Shown here one piece after another: positions 1-6,093 of a stretch of DNA of 10,252 nt. The notes beneath the pieces were generated by a model that was not told where the DNA came from, ran no database searches, and was given only the letters and a program-made list of their open reading frames with translations. How positions within the stretch are numbered: position 1 is the stretch's first letter; every line of letters begins with the position of its first letter. The position numbers were made by a program, and so were the translations under genes. Origin of the DNA: Candidatus Heimdallarchaeota archaeon (GTDB lineage: Archaea; Asgardarchaeota; Heimdallarchaeia; Heimdallarchaeales; Kariarchaeaceae); NCBI GenBank assembly GCA_030668165.1, contig DAOUUM010000064.1, positions 1 to 10,252 on the forward strand, in the 5' to 3' direction.

Positions 1-42
1 AAATGATTCAGTAAATACAATTTTCTCTGTTTTCTTATTCAT
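1..42 (-). CDS. N-terminal fragment of an unidentified protein, runs off the left edge
   Basis: Only the first 14 codons are inside the window, reading MNKKTEKIVFTESF from an ATG at 42. The start is supported by a strong ribosome-binding sequence AGGAGGT at 60-54 on the same strand, 11 nt upstream. An earlier ATG at 53 touches the SD directly and stops after four codons, so it is not the gene start. The fragment is too short to assign a family. The gene is divergent from the GyrI-like gene at 280 and shares a 237-bp region with it. A real gene start is likely; the function is unknown. Confidence 0.6.
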   Translation of the reverse strand, partial: MNKKTEKIVFTESF

Positions 43-53
43 ATGTTATTCAT

Positions 54-60
54 ACCTCCT
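54..60 (-). promoter_or_regulatory. Shine-Dalgarno for the left-edge gene
   Basis: The minus strand reads AGGAGGT, a near-complete match to the archaeal/bacterial anti-SD. It sits 11 nt before the ATG at 42 and decides that start. It also abuts an ATG at 53 that opens a four-codon frame ending in TGA, which overlaps the ATG at 42. Confidence 0.7.
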
Positions 61-90
61 TCAATTACTATATTTCATATATCGATTATT

Positions 91-100
91 ATTATAAATA
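91..100 (-). promoter_or_regulatory. Candidate TATA box for the left-edge gene
   Basis: The minus strand reads TATTTATAAT here. With archaeal spacing of about 25 bp, transcription would begin near position 70, giving a leader of roughly 28 nt that contains the AGGAGGT site. The surroundings are generally AT-rich, so this is tentative. The rest of the 61-279 intergenic stretch contains a TATA-like box for the rightward gene, an 18-bp dyad and an SD, and no further gene. Confidence 0.35.
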
Positions 101-193
101 TTTGGTTCCTTCCCATTTTCACCCATTAGCTGTATTAAAATCTCAACTATTTATTTTAGGATCAAAACCTTAACCCGAGTTCAGTTCTTGTAA

Positions 194-201
194 CTTATAT
201 T
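194..201 (+). promoter_or_regulatory. Candidate TATA box for the GyrI-like gene
   Basis: CTTATATT resembles an archaeal TATA box. A start about 25 bp downstream, near 223, would leave a leader of about 55 nt carrying both the dyad at 241-258 and the SD at 268-273. This fits a leadered, SD-dependent gene, unlike several neighbours that look leaderless. No experimental start is known. Confidence 0.35.
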
Positions 202-240
202 AATTAAATGAGTCAATTAGTTATCAGTATGTCAACCCAG

Positions 241-258
241 ATCCCAATTAATTGAGAT
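241..258 (+). promoter_or_regulatory. 18-bp near-perfect dyad in the leader of the GyrI-like gene
   Basis: ATCCCAATTAATTGAGAT is a palindrome with a single mismatched pair (C244/A255); its core CAATTAATTG at 245-254 is perfect. It ends 9 bp before the SD and, if the TATA box at 194 is used, lies just inside the transcribed region. That is a suitable place for a repressor to block transcription. The regulator is unknown, and AT-rich palindromes also arise by chance. Confidence 0.35.
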
Positions 259-267
259 ACAGGTGCC

Positions 268-273
268 GGTGAG
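268..273 (+). promoter_or_regulatory. Shine-Dalgarno that fixes the TTG start at 280
   Basis: GGTGAG lies 6 nt before the TTG at 280 and matches the GGTGA core complementary to the 16S rRNA 3' end. It supports a TTG initiation codon, since the next in-frame ATG lies far inside the conserved domain. Confidence 0.6.
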
Positions 274-279
274 TAAACA

Positions 280-894
280 TTGAGCAAACTAGATTACAAG
301 AAACAATTCCCGCAATATTACAGACCCAAGAAGAAACCAGGTATCATAGATATACCTGAGATGAATTTTTTCATGATTGATGGAAAAGGTGATCCCAATA
401 CCTCAAAGGAGTACCAGGATGCAGTGGAATGTCTCTATGCGGTATCCTATGCGTTAAAAATGAAAATTGTAAAGAAAAATAATCCAGCTGATGATTATGT
501 GGTCCCTCCACTTGAGGGTCTGTGGTATATGGATGATATGAATGACTGGTCGATGGCCAATAAGAATGAGTGGCTATGGACCATGATGATAAGAATTCCT
601 GATTTTGTAACTGAAGAACAAATTAAACAATCAATCCAGATAACCAAGGAAAGTAAGGATCCTATAGCTCTTCCAAAACTGTATTTCAAAAAATATAATG
701 AGGGGACTGTGGTACAGATAATGTATGTGGGTTCTTACTCAGATGAGGGACCAACAATCAAACTGATGCATGATCATGCAGAAAACGAGGAATATAGCTT
801 GGATGGAAAGCATCATGAGATCTATCTTGGTGATCCTCGAAAAACAGCACCAGAGAAGTTGAAGACCATTATCAGACAGCCTATAAGAAGGTAG
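280..894 (+). CDS. GyrI-like small-molecule-binding domain protein
   Basis: This 204-residue protein is predicted to be cytosolic, with no signal peptide or membrane segment. It resembles the free-standing GyrI-like proteins (COG4832-type, in the broader GyrI/SOUL-like small-molecule-binding fold). Recognisable blocks are YRPKKKPGIIDIPEMNF at about residues 14-30, IDGKGDP at 33-39, the VVPPLEGLWYMDD block at 74-86, WLWTMMIRIPDFVTEE at 98-113, and the C-terminal HHEIYLGDPRKTAPEKLKT block at 178-196. The length is normal for the family and both ends look complete. Known members bind hydrophobic small molecules, and some related GyrI-like proteins hydrolyse cyclopropane-containing DNA-alkylating toxins. 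Activity here is inference only. Start choice rests on the SD GGTGAG before TTG. Transcription appears monocistronic, since the next gene has its own TATA box. Confidence 0.88.
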   Translation: MSKLDYKKQFPQYYRPKKKPGIIDIPEMNFFMIDGKGDPNTSKEYQDAVECLYAVSYALKMKIVKKNNPADDYVVPPLEGLWYMDDMNDWSMANKNEWLWTMMIRIPDFVTEEQIKQSIQITKESKDPIALPKLYFKKYNEGTVVQIMYVGSYSDEGPTIKLMHDHAENEEYSLDGKHHEIYLGDPRKTAPEKLKTIIRQPIRR

Positions 895-945
895 TAAATA
901 ATATGTACAATGCTTATCTTTCAATGAGGATTTAGGATAAACACA

Positions 946-957
946 ATATATTTATAA
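946..957 (+). promoter_or_regulatory. TATA-box promoter for the FG-GAP protein, leaderless spacing
   Basis: The stretch around TTTATAA (951-957) is centred 24-25 bp before the A of the ATG at 978. At archaeal TATA-to-start spacing, the transcript would begin at or next to the ATG. No SD precedes the gene, which agrees with leaderless initiation. Confidence 0.55.
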
Positions 958-977
958 TTGCTATTCTGCTGTATTTA

Positions 978-2108
978 ATGAATTCCTTGTGGAAAAAGCG
1001 GGTATCTGCCATATTCATTATATTGTTTTTAGTTATGATCACAATTCACTTTTCAACGCTATCAGTAGAGTTTGAAAAAATTCTTGTCACCAATGAATTT
1101 GATGGTGCCATTGAAGCCTATCCTGTGGATTTTGATATTGATGGTGATATGGATATACTGGGGGTATCAATCAGAGATAACCAACTCGCTTGGTGGGAGA
1201 ATTCAGTTGAATCAGATAATCTTACATTTACAAAACATATAATCGCTGATGATGTAATTGGTGCATCATGGATAAGAGCGACTGACATGGATCTAGACGG
1301 TGATCTGGATATTATTGCCACTGCCTATGAGGCTGATGAGCTTGCCTGGTGGGAGAATGACGCTATGAGCTTCATTAAGCATCCAATTGCCACTGAATAT
1401 GATGGTGCAGGATCAATTAATGCAGCTGATCTGGATTTAGATGGAGATATTGATCTTGTATCTACATCGGTCTTGGGGGGTAATGTTGACTGGTGGGAGA
1501 ACACTGGACAAAACACTCCCATTTTCATCAGACACAGGCTCACCTCTAATTTTAGTGGTGCCAAATTCTCTTATATTGATGATTTTGATTTAGATGGCGA
1601 TCAGGATTTAATAACAACAGGATGGTTCATCAATAAAATATCCCTATGGGAGAATAATGGAAGTCGAGGATTCATCGAGAGAATTATTGTCTCAGACTAT
1701 TCCTCTGCTCATGGTGCATTTACTGCTGATATAGATGGAGATGGGGACCTGGATACACTGGGTGCCTCATATAGCTCAAATTCAATTGATTGGTTTGAAA
1801 CAGATGGGGATGAATTCATTAGGCATAGTATAGCTTCTTTTAATTCTCCAACCAATATTTTTGCAATGGACATCGATGATGATGGAGATATGGATATTCT
1901 ATCTACAGAATATAACGGTCAAATTAGCTGGTTTGAGAACGATGGCAAGCAGGAATTCTCTGAGCATATTATCCAAGAAAATTTTAGAGGTACAAGTTGT
2001 TATGCAGCAGATTTTGACAATGATGGTGATTTGGATGTTTTGGGATCATCAAGTCCGATTAGTGAAATATCAATTTGGCTCTTCTTTAAAAAATCTATAT
2101 TATTCTGA
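978..2108 (+). CDS. Secreted seven-repeat FG-GAP/VCBS beta-propeller protein
   Basis: The 376-residue protein begins with a basic segment and a hydrophobic stretch (residues 10-30), a likely Sec signal peptide without a lipobox cysteine. The rest is seven repeats of 47-52 residues. Each carries an acidic DxDxDGDxD loop typical of Ca-binding FG-GAP/VCBS blades: residues 51-59, 103-111, 151-159, 202-210, 251-259, 298-306 and 345-353. Most blades end in a WWEN or WFEN-type strand (72-75, 124-127, 172-175, 223-226, 271-274, 318-321). Seven repeats match a closed seven-bladed propeller. The N-terminal segment at about 31-44 (EFEKILVTNEFDGA) looks like the missing outer strand of the last blade, so ring closure would pair the two ends. 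The last blade ends in IWLFF rather than WFEN, and there is no membrane anchor or sorting tail. Sequons such as NLT, NFS and NGS suggest a glycosylated exterior protein. The ligand is unknown. It is convergent with the LVIVD protein. Confidence 0.85.
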   Translation: MNSLWKKRVSAIFIILFLVMITIHFSTLSVEFEKILVTNEFDGAIEAYPVDFDIDGDMDILGVSIRDNQLAWWENSVESDNLTFTKHIIADDVIGASWIRATDMDLDGDLDIIATAYEADELAWWENDAMSFIKHPIATEYDGAGSINAADLDLDGDIDLVSTSVLGGNVDWWENTGQNTPIFIRHRLTSNFSGAKFSYIDDFDLDGDQDLITTGWFINKISLWENNGSRGFIERIIVSDYSSAHGAFTADIDGDGDLDTLGASYSSNSIDWFETDGDEFIRHSIASFNSPTNIFAMDIDDDGDMDILSTEYNGQISWFENDGKQEFSEHIIQENFRGTSCYAADFDNDGDLDVLGSSSPISEISIWLFFKKSILF

Positions 2109-2134
2109 ATCGAAAATTCGTTGCGTAGATATTC

Positions 2135-2155
2135 TCATCTAGATTATTAGATTGA
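2135..2155. terminator. Small hairpin between convergent surface-protein genes
   Basis: ATCTA (2137-2141) and TAGAT (2148-2152) form a 5-bp stem with a 6-nt loop, and the stem can extend past a one-base bulge. It lies in the 61-bp gap between two convergent stop codons, and on the plus strand a T-rich run (2174-2190) follows. It may help end transcription in both directions. The stem is short and AT-rich, so confidence is low. Confidence 0.25.
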
Positions 2156-2169
2156 TAAATGCGTATAAA

Positions 2170-4914
2170 TTAATTATTCTTTCTTCTTTTAATTACTATA
2201 GTGATACAAAATGATACCAACACAGAAAGGAAACTAATAGGTGCAAATATTGCAGGTGCCTCCTCTGATCCAGTATCTGATGTTGAATCTGTGTCTGAAG
2301 GAGTCGTGCTCGTAGTCTCACTAGTTGTTGTATCATCTGTGGTATCGGTGGGAATTGTATCCGTAGGAGTTGTATCCGTAGGAGTCGTTTCAACTGTTTC
2401 GACAGGAATTGTCACGCTCAGGCGAGCACTTAAATCACCCTCTCCCAGTGAATTTGATGCTCTTACCGCGTAATAATAGGTTTCACCCTGTTCAATTGCG
2501 GTGTCAAAATAGATGTAGGTTCCATTGGTAACACTATCTAATTGTATCAATTTATCAGACTCTAACCCTTTAAATACGGTGAAATTACCGAGATCCAATC
2601 CACCGAGATCCGCTGGTATATCCCACTGTAGAATCACCGAAGCAGTGTAATTAGCATCCAGTTCAAAATATTGGGGAGCCCCAGGTGTAGAATGTGCAGT
2701 GATTGATTGTACAATTGTCATGTCGCTTGCTCCTATACTATTAACCGATGCAACCGCATAGTAATACACATCACCCATGGTCAAAGTGGTATCCATATAC
2801 GAATATCCGCTCGCAGTACTCAATAATGTCATAACAGTTCCTGTACCTCTATAAACCTCATAGTGGGTGATATCATCATTACCATCATCCAGTGGAGCGT
2901 CCCATGTCAGGGTTACTGAACGATTTGAATTATCCAGTAATTGTAGGTTCAAGGGTATGGATGGATCATTTTTGATAATATAATTCAAGATATGGAGGCC
3001 ATCATCACCATTTGCCATGTAGATTAGATTATCCCTGACAGATAACTTCTGCACATCCTCGTCATAACCCATATCATACCTGGCTATCTCAACTGGATTG
3101 GTGGGATCTGAGAAATCAGCAATTGCCATGCCAAAATTATTGTATGCAATAAAGGCAAGAGGACCCTGAATACTAACATCATAAGCTCGTTCACCTATAT
3201 CAAATTCGCTTTTGTATGTTGGGGTAGTTGGATCTGTGACATCGAGAATCTGCACTCCTCCTCCTGATCCTAAGGTACTATATGCCAGATATGCGTAGGA
3301 TCCATTCAAAACAATATCAATATAACTATAATATCCAATATCGTAATGCCCTGCCAATGCTGGTGATGTGGGATCAGATACATCAATGACATCCATACCT
3401 TCAGTCACATAAAGGATATATGCATAATTACCTGCAACATACACCTCATGTACGGTTCCAGTATTTGCATCGTAAAATCCGACCTCAACCGGATTAGTGG
3501 GATCTGAGGCATCAATTATTTCTAGACCTTCATAACCATCTGCTAGATAGGCATAGTTACCTTTTACAAAGATATCATAAGAATCACCTCCATCGTTGAA
3601 TAATCCCTCTGAAACAGGATTCAAAGGATCTGCTATATTGATAATTTCTAATCCTGCATTATAATCCGCTACAAAAGCAAGGCTTTCATTGATAAATACA
3701 CTTCTGGCATCACCACCACCCAAATGTTGGCTTGTCACTACAGGAGTTGCTGGATCTGAAATATCTACAATCTCAAGACCATTCGTTCCATCCGCGATAT
3801 AGGCAAAATCTCCTTCTATAACAATATTTTCTGCATTACCACCATCTATGTGATGTCCAACTTTTACAGGTGCTTTTGGATCGGTTACATTTATTACTTC
3901 CAATCCATCATAATCATCCGCTATATAGGCAAAAGACCCCTCTAAATCAATCCCAACTGCCCAGCCAACATCTCCTAGCACTGAATCTTCCAAGGGTGTA
4001 GTTGGATCGGTGATATCCACAATAATAAGACCAGCATAACCCCATGCCACATAAGCGTAAGTATCATTTAATACCAGATCACCAGCATTTCCTTGTCCAG
4101 CATAATCATACTGACCCACCTCAACTGGTTTAGTGGGATCACTTACATCGATTATCTCTAATCCGTCTCCCTCGTCAGCCACGTATGCATAATTATCTCT
4201 TACCACAACTGAAAATGCATTTGCTCCATCATCTATTTGACCCACTTCTACTGGATTATAAGGGTCACTGATGTCGATAATCTCTAGTCCATCCGAGGCA
4301 TCAGCCATGTAAGCATAAGACCCTTCAACATAAATTCCATAAGCTGATCCACCATCGTAATTGAGATGAGATATCAGTGAGGGCTTGGTGGGATCAGATA
4401 CATCAATGATGTTAAATCCACCTCCAGCAGTATAGGCATAATTTCCCTCAACAACCACATCCCGATAATCGTAGTACTCAAAATATGAACCCACCTCGAT
4501 TGGATTTGCCGGATCACTAATATCAATTATTTCTAGACCATTGTCATCATCAGCCACATATGCGTAATCGCCCTTAATGAAAACATCCCAAGCAATTCCA
4601 CCATCAAAGTAGGAACTGATCATTACTGGATCAGTCTTATCAGTTATATCATATATTTCTAGACCTGCATTTTCATCCGCCACATAGGCATAATTACCCA
4701 CAATCTGCACTTTCTGAGCACGACCCTCCTCTGGTAGATGACCTATCTCTTCTATCACATGGGTTTCCACATCGAGAACCAACCCCTGATTAACAGTGCC
4801 TTGTTCGGTATCTATATTCTCTACCATTTGATATCCTGTATTATGAGAGGACATCAATAAAAGCATAAAGCATAGAATTGCTATAAAATAATTACTTTGT
4901 TTCTTATGAACCAT
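2170..4914 (-). CDS. Membrane-anchored surface protein with 14 LVIVD repeats, two FN3 domains and a Thr-rich stalk
   Basis: This large exported protein has 914 residues from the ATG at 4914. In order: a signal peptide with hydrophobic core at about 9-21; fourteen 40-47-residue repeats with the pattern GLEIIDxSDPxNPxxVG (glycines near 84, 126, 166, 209, 251, 295, 337, 379, 421, 463, 506, 553, 595, 639), each preceded by a YAYxAD strand, typical of LVIVD (PF08309) propeller blades; fibronectin type III domains at about 651-740 and 742-837; a Thr/Ser/Asp-rich stalk at 838-885; one membrane helix at 886-908; and a basic cytoplasmic tail KRRKNN. It should stand on the outer face of the membrane as a binding or scaffold protein; its ligand is unknown. 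A TTG at 4929 would add five residues, but the TATA box at 4936-4944 is only about 11 bp from it and sits 26 bp from the ATG, so I prefer the ATG. No SD is present. Confidence 0.88.
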   Translation of the reverse strand: MVHKKQSNYFIAILCFMLLLMSSHNTGYQMVENIDTEQGTVNQGLVLDVETHVIEEIGHLPEEGRAQKVQIVGNYAYVADENAGLEIYDITDKTDPVMISSYFDGGIAWDVFIKGDYAYVADDDNGLEIIDISDPANPIEVGSYFEYYDYRDVVVEGNYAYTAGGGFNIIDVSDPTKPSLISHLNYDGGSAYGIYVEGSYAYMADASDGLEIIDISDPYNPVEVGQIDDGANAFSVVVRDNYAYVADEGDGLEIIDVSDPTKPVEVGQYDYAGQGNAGDLVLNDTYAYVAWGYAGLIIVDITDPTTPLEDSVLGDVGWAVGIDLEGSFAYIADDYDGLEVINVTDPKAPVKVGHHIDGGNAENIVIEGDFAYIADGTNGLEIVDISDPATPVVTSQHLGGGDARSVFINESLAFVADYNAGLEIINIADPLNPVSEGLFNDGGDSYDIFVKGNYAYLADGYEGLEIIDASDPTNPVEVGFYDANTGTVHEVYVAGNYAYILYVTEGMDVIDVSDPTSPALAGHYDIGYYSYIDIVLNGSYAYLAYSTLGSGGGVQILDVTDPTTPTYKSEFDIGERAYDVSIQGPLAFIAYNNFGMAIADFSDPTNPVEIARYDMGYDEDVQKLSVRDNLIYMANGDDGLHILNYIIKNDPSIPLNLQLLDNSNRSVTLTWDAPLDDGNDDITHYEVYRGTGTVMTLLSTASGYSYMDTTLTMGDVYYYAVASVNSIGASDMTIVQSITAHSTPGAPQYFELDANYTASVILQWDIPADLGGLDLGNFTVFKGLESDKLIQLDSVTNGTYIYFDTAIEQGETYYYAVRASNSLGEGDLSARLSVTIPVETVETTPTDTTPTDTIPTDTTDDTTTSETTSTTPSDTDSTSDTGSEEAPAIFAPISFLSVLVSFCITIVIKRRKNN
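2260..2403 (-). other. Thr/Ser/Asp-rich stalk-coding segment
   Basis: This part of the LVIVD/FN3 protein encodes about 48 residues that are almost all Thr, Ser, Asp, Pro and Glu. It lies between the second FN3 domain and the membrane helix. Such segments usually act as extended, O-glycosylated spacers that hold the folded domains away from the membrane. The assignment is from composition. Confidence 0.75.
2340..2384 (-). repeat. In-frame 15-bp tandem repeat encoding TPTDT-type pentapeptides
   Basis: Two perfect 15-bp copies (2355-2369 and 2370-2384, plus-strand unit TTGTATCCGTAGGAG) sit next to a diverged copy at 2340-2354. They encode successive TPTDT/TPTDTI units of the stalk. Because the unit is 15 bp, slippage would change stalk length by five residues without shifting the frame. 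Confidence 0.7.
2965..4716 (-). repeat. Fourteen-copy LVIVD repeat array (two sets of seven)
   Basis: This is the coding region for the fourteen LVIVD-type units, with a DNA period of about 120-141 bp, usually 126. Copies are well conserved in the GLEIIDISDP strand and more variable in the connecting loops. The copy number equals two complete seven-bladed propellers, a more natural reading than one open fourteen-unit array. The last unit (GLHILNYII) lacks the SDP turn and leads directly into the first FN3 domain. Confidence 0.75.
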
Positions 4915-4935
4915 GAATTTCGAACACAAGAACAG

Positions 4936-4944
4936 ATATATAAG
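4936..4944 (-). promoter_or_regulatory. TATA box for the LVIVD/FN3 protein
   Basis: The minus strand reads CTTATATAT, a good archaeal TATA box, centred 26 bp upstream of the ATG at 4914. A transcript from it would start at or beside that ATG, implying leaderless translation and excluding the upstream TTG at 4929 from the main transcript. Confidence 0.55.
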
Positions 4945-5092
4945 GATACTCCAAACAAGTTCAATTTCTTGATTAACTTTTAAATCGAGTAATGAGTGAA
5001 ATTAATTACTATCCGCCTTTTATAATGAAAATAGGGACTACGAGATCAATCAAAATTAAATTCCTATTAAAGTATTATGATTTTGCCAAATT

Positions 5093-5105
5093 TGTAATAA
5101 TTACA
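5093..5105. promoter_or_regulatory. Perfect 13-bp dyad TGTAATAATTACA upstream of the ABC operon
   Basis: TGTAAT and ATTACA arms flank a single A. The site lies about 58 bp upstream of the TATA box for the ABC ATPase and about 180 bp upstream of the divergent LVIVD gene start. Its form fits a winged-helix dimer operator. The regulator is not in the window. Confidence 0.4.
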
Positions 5106-5122
5106 GCTTATACGTACAAAAT

Positions 5123-5135
5123 TCAATTAAATTGA
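5123..5135. promoter_or_regulatory. Second 13-bp dyad TCAATTAAATTGA
   Basis: TCAATT and AATTGA arms flank a single A. The centre (5129) is exactly 30 bp from the centre of the first dyad (5099) and about 28 bp upstream of the ATPase TATA box. It could be a second operator, but it is built only from AT-rich words and may be chance. Confidence 0.3.
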
Positions 5136-5152
5136 TGATAAATTACGATAGA

Positions 5153-5160
5153 ATTATAAA
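5153..5160 (+). promoter_or_regulatory. TATA box for the ABC exporter operon
   Basis: ATTATAAA is centred about 25 bp before the A of the ATG at 5182. No SD precedes the start, so the operon mRNA is probably leaderless at its 5' end. The rest of the roughly 250-bp divergent gap holds the two dyads and no gene. Confidence 0.5.
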
Positions 5161-5181
5161 GAAAACTTTTGTTCTCTCGAT

Positions 5182-6081
5182 ATGGACGATAACAACGCCA
5201 AAAATGGAGATATCTCCGCAATTGAGATAACTAATCTCACCAAATACTACGGTCCACACAAAGGAATCGAGAATATCAGCCTGAAAGTGAAAAAGGGAAC
5301 GATACATGGTTTTCTGGGACCAAATGGAGCCGGTAAAACAACCACCCTTCGTGTACTGGTAGGTCTGCTGAACAAAACCTCAGGAGATGCACAGATCATG
5401 GGTATCAGGGCAGGTAGTCTTGATTCCAAGAAACACATTGGTTATCTACCATCTGATTTTGAGCTATACAAGTACTACTCTGTTAAAGAATATCTTGATT
5501 ATGTTGAGCGTCTCCGTGGTGAGGCTCCCTTCCGAGAGGAACTGGTTAGAAGATTGAAACTGGATGAGACCAGAAAAACTGGTGAATTATCAAAGGGTAA
5601 CAGGCAAAAAGTAGCCATCGTTCAGGCACTCATGCATCGTCCAGATATTTTGATTGCTGACGAACCAACAACAGGTCTCGATCCTTTGATGATGGGCATT
5701 TTCGATGAGATACTTAGAGAATATGTCGCATCGGGTGAGAAAACAGTATTTATCTCAAGTCATATCTTATCCGAAGTACAAGCCACATGTGAGGTGGTTA
5801 CAATTATCAGAGACGGTGAGTTAGTCTCATCTGGTAATGTGAAGGAATTGTTGGCATCGCTTCCCAGAAAAGCCAATTTGAAGGTTAAAGATGGAGTTGA
5901 TGGTGAGAATCTGGCAAAGTCCATAAATGCTTCATTCAAGTCACAAAAGGAAGATGAGGTTTGTGTCCTATTTGAGGATCCCAAAGAATTCATGAAGAAT
6001 ATTGCCAATAGTGAGGTTGTGTTAGATTTCGCAATTCCTCCAGCTGACCTTGAAGAATACTTCATGGCTTTTTACAAATAG
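5182..6081 (+). CDS. ABC-2 type exporter, ATP-binding subunit
   Basis: The 299-residue cytosolic ATPase should power the permease encoded directly downstream. Motifs are complete: Walker A GPNGAGKT at 46-53, a Q-loop region GYLPSDF at 87-93, signature LSKGNRQ at 136-142, Walker B ILIADEP at 156-162 with catalytic Glu161, D-loop GLDP at 165-168 and switch His194 in SSH. The Q-loop position carries Ser91 where many ABC proteins have Gln; this is common in the CcmA-like (COG1131) group. After the NBD (to about 225) a 70-residue C-terminal extension ends in DLEEYFMAFYK, typical of this group. The start at the ATG agrees with the TATA spacing and leaves a 12-residue lead before the first strand. 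Its stop codon overlaps the permease SD, so the two are translationally linked. The substrate cannot be named; drugs, peptides or lipids are all possible. Confidence 0.93.
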   Translation: MDDNNAKNGDISAIEITNLTKYYGPHKGIENISLKVKKGTIHGFLGPNGAGKTTTLRVLVGLLNKTSGDAQIMGIRAGSLDSKKHIGYLPSDFELYKYYSVKEYLDYVERLRGEAPFREELVRRLKLDETRKTGELSKGNRQKVAIVQALMHRPDILIADEPTTGLDPLMMGIFDEILREYVASGEKTVFISSHILSEVQATCEVVTIIRDGELVSSGNVKELLASLPRKANLKVKDGVDGENLAKSINASFKSQKEDEVCVLFEDPKEFMKNIANSEVVLDFAIPPADLEEYFMAFYK

Positions 6082-6086
6082 GAGGT
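6080..6086 (+). promoter_or_regulatory. Shine-Dalgarno overlapping the ATPase stop codon
   Basis: AGGAGGT begins inside the TAG stop of the ATPase. It lies 7 nt before an in-frame ATT at 6094 but 40 nt before the first conventional in-frame start, TTG 6127. No ATG, GTG or TTG is in frame at usable distance, so this strong SD points to initiation at the AUU. Confidence 0.65.
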
Positions 6087-6093
6087 CAAGGGT

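Noticed and set aside
250..261. The 12-mer AATTGAGATACA shared with 8443-8454 as a common regulatory element
   Set aside because: The word is AT-rich, sits at different distances from the two starts, and similarity does not extend beyond it.
1861..2142. An overlapping plus-strand frame at the end of the FG-GAP gene, as possible sign of a frameshift
   Set aside because: The alternative frame reads as low-quality protein rich in Met/Trp/Ile with no WFEN or anchor sequence, so a frameshift would not restore a better ending.
2965..4716. Regular repeats of about 126 bp that might suggest a CRISPR-like or satellite array
   Set aside because: The repeats are coding blades in one uninterrupted frame, with diverged third positions and conserved protein motifs. 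There are no identical repeats with unique spacers.
5760..6065. A 101-codon minus-strand open frame opposite the ABC ATPase
   Set aside because: It is a shadow of the ATPase coding frame, with no recognisable domain and no start signals.
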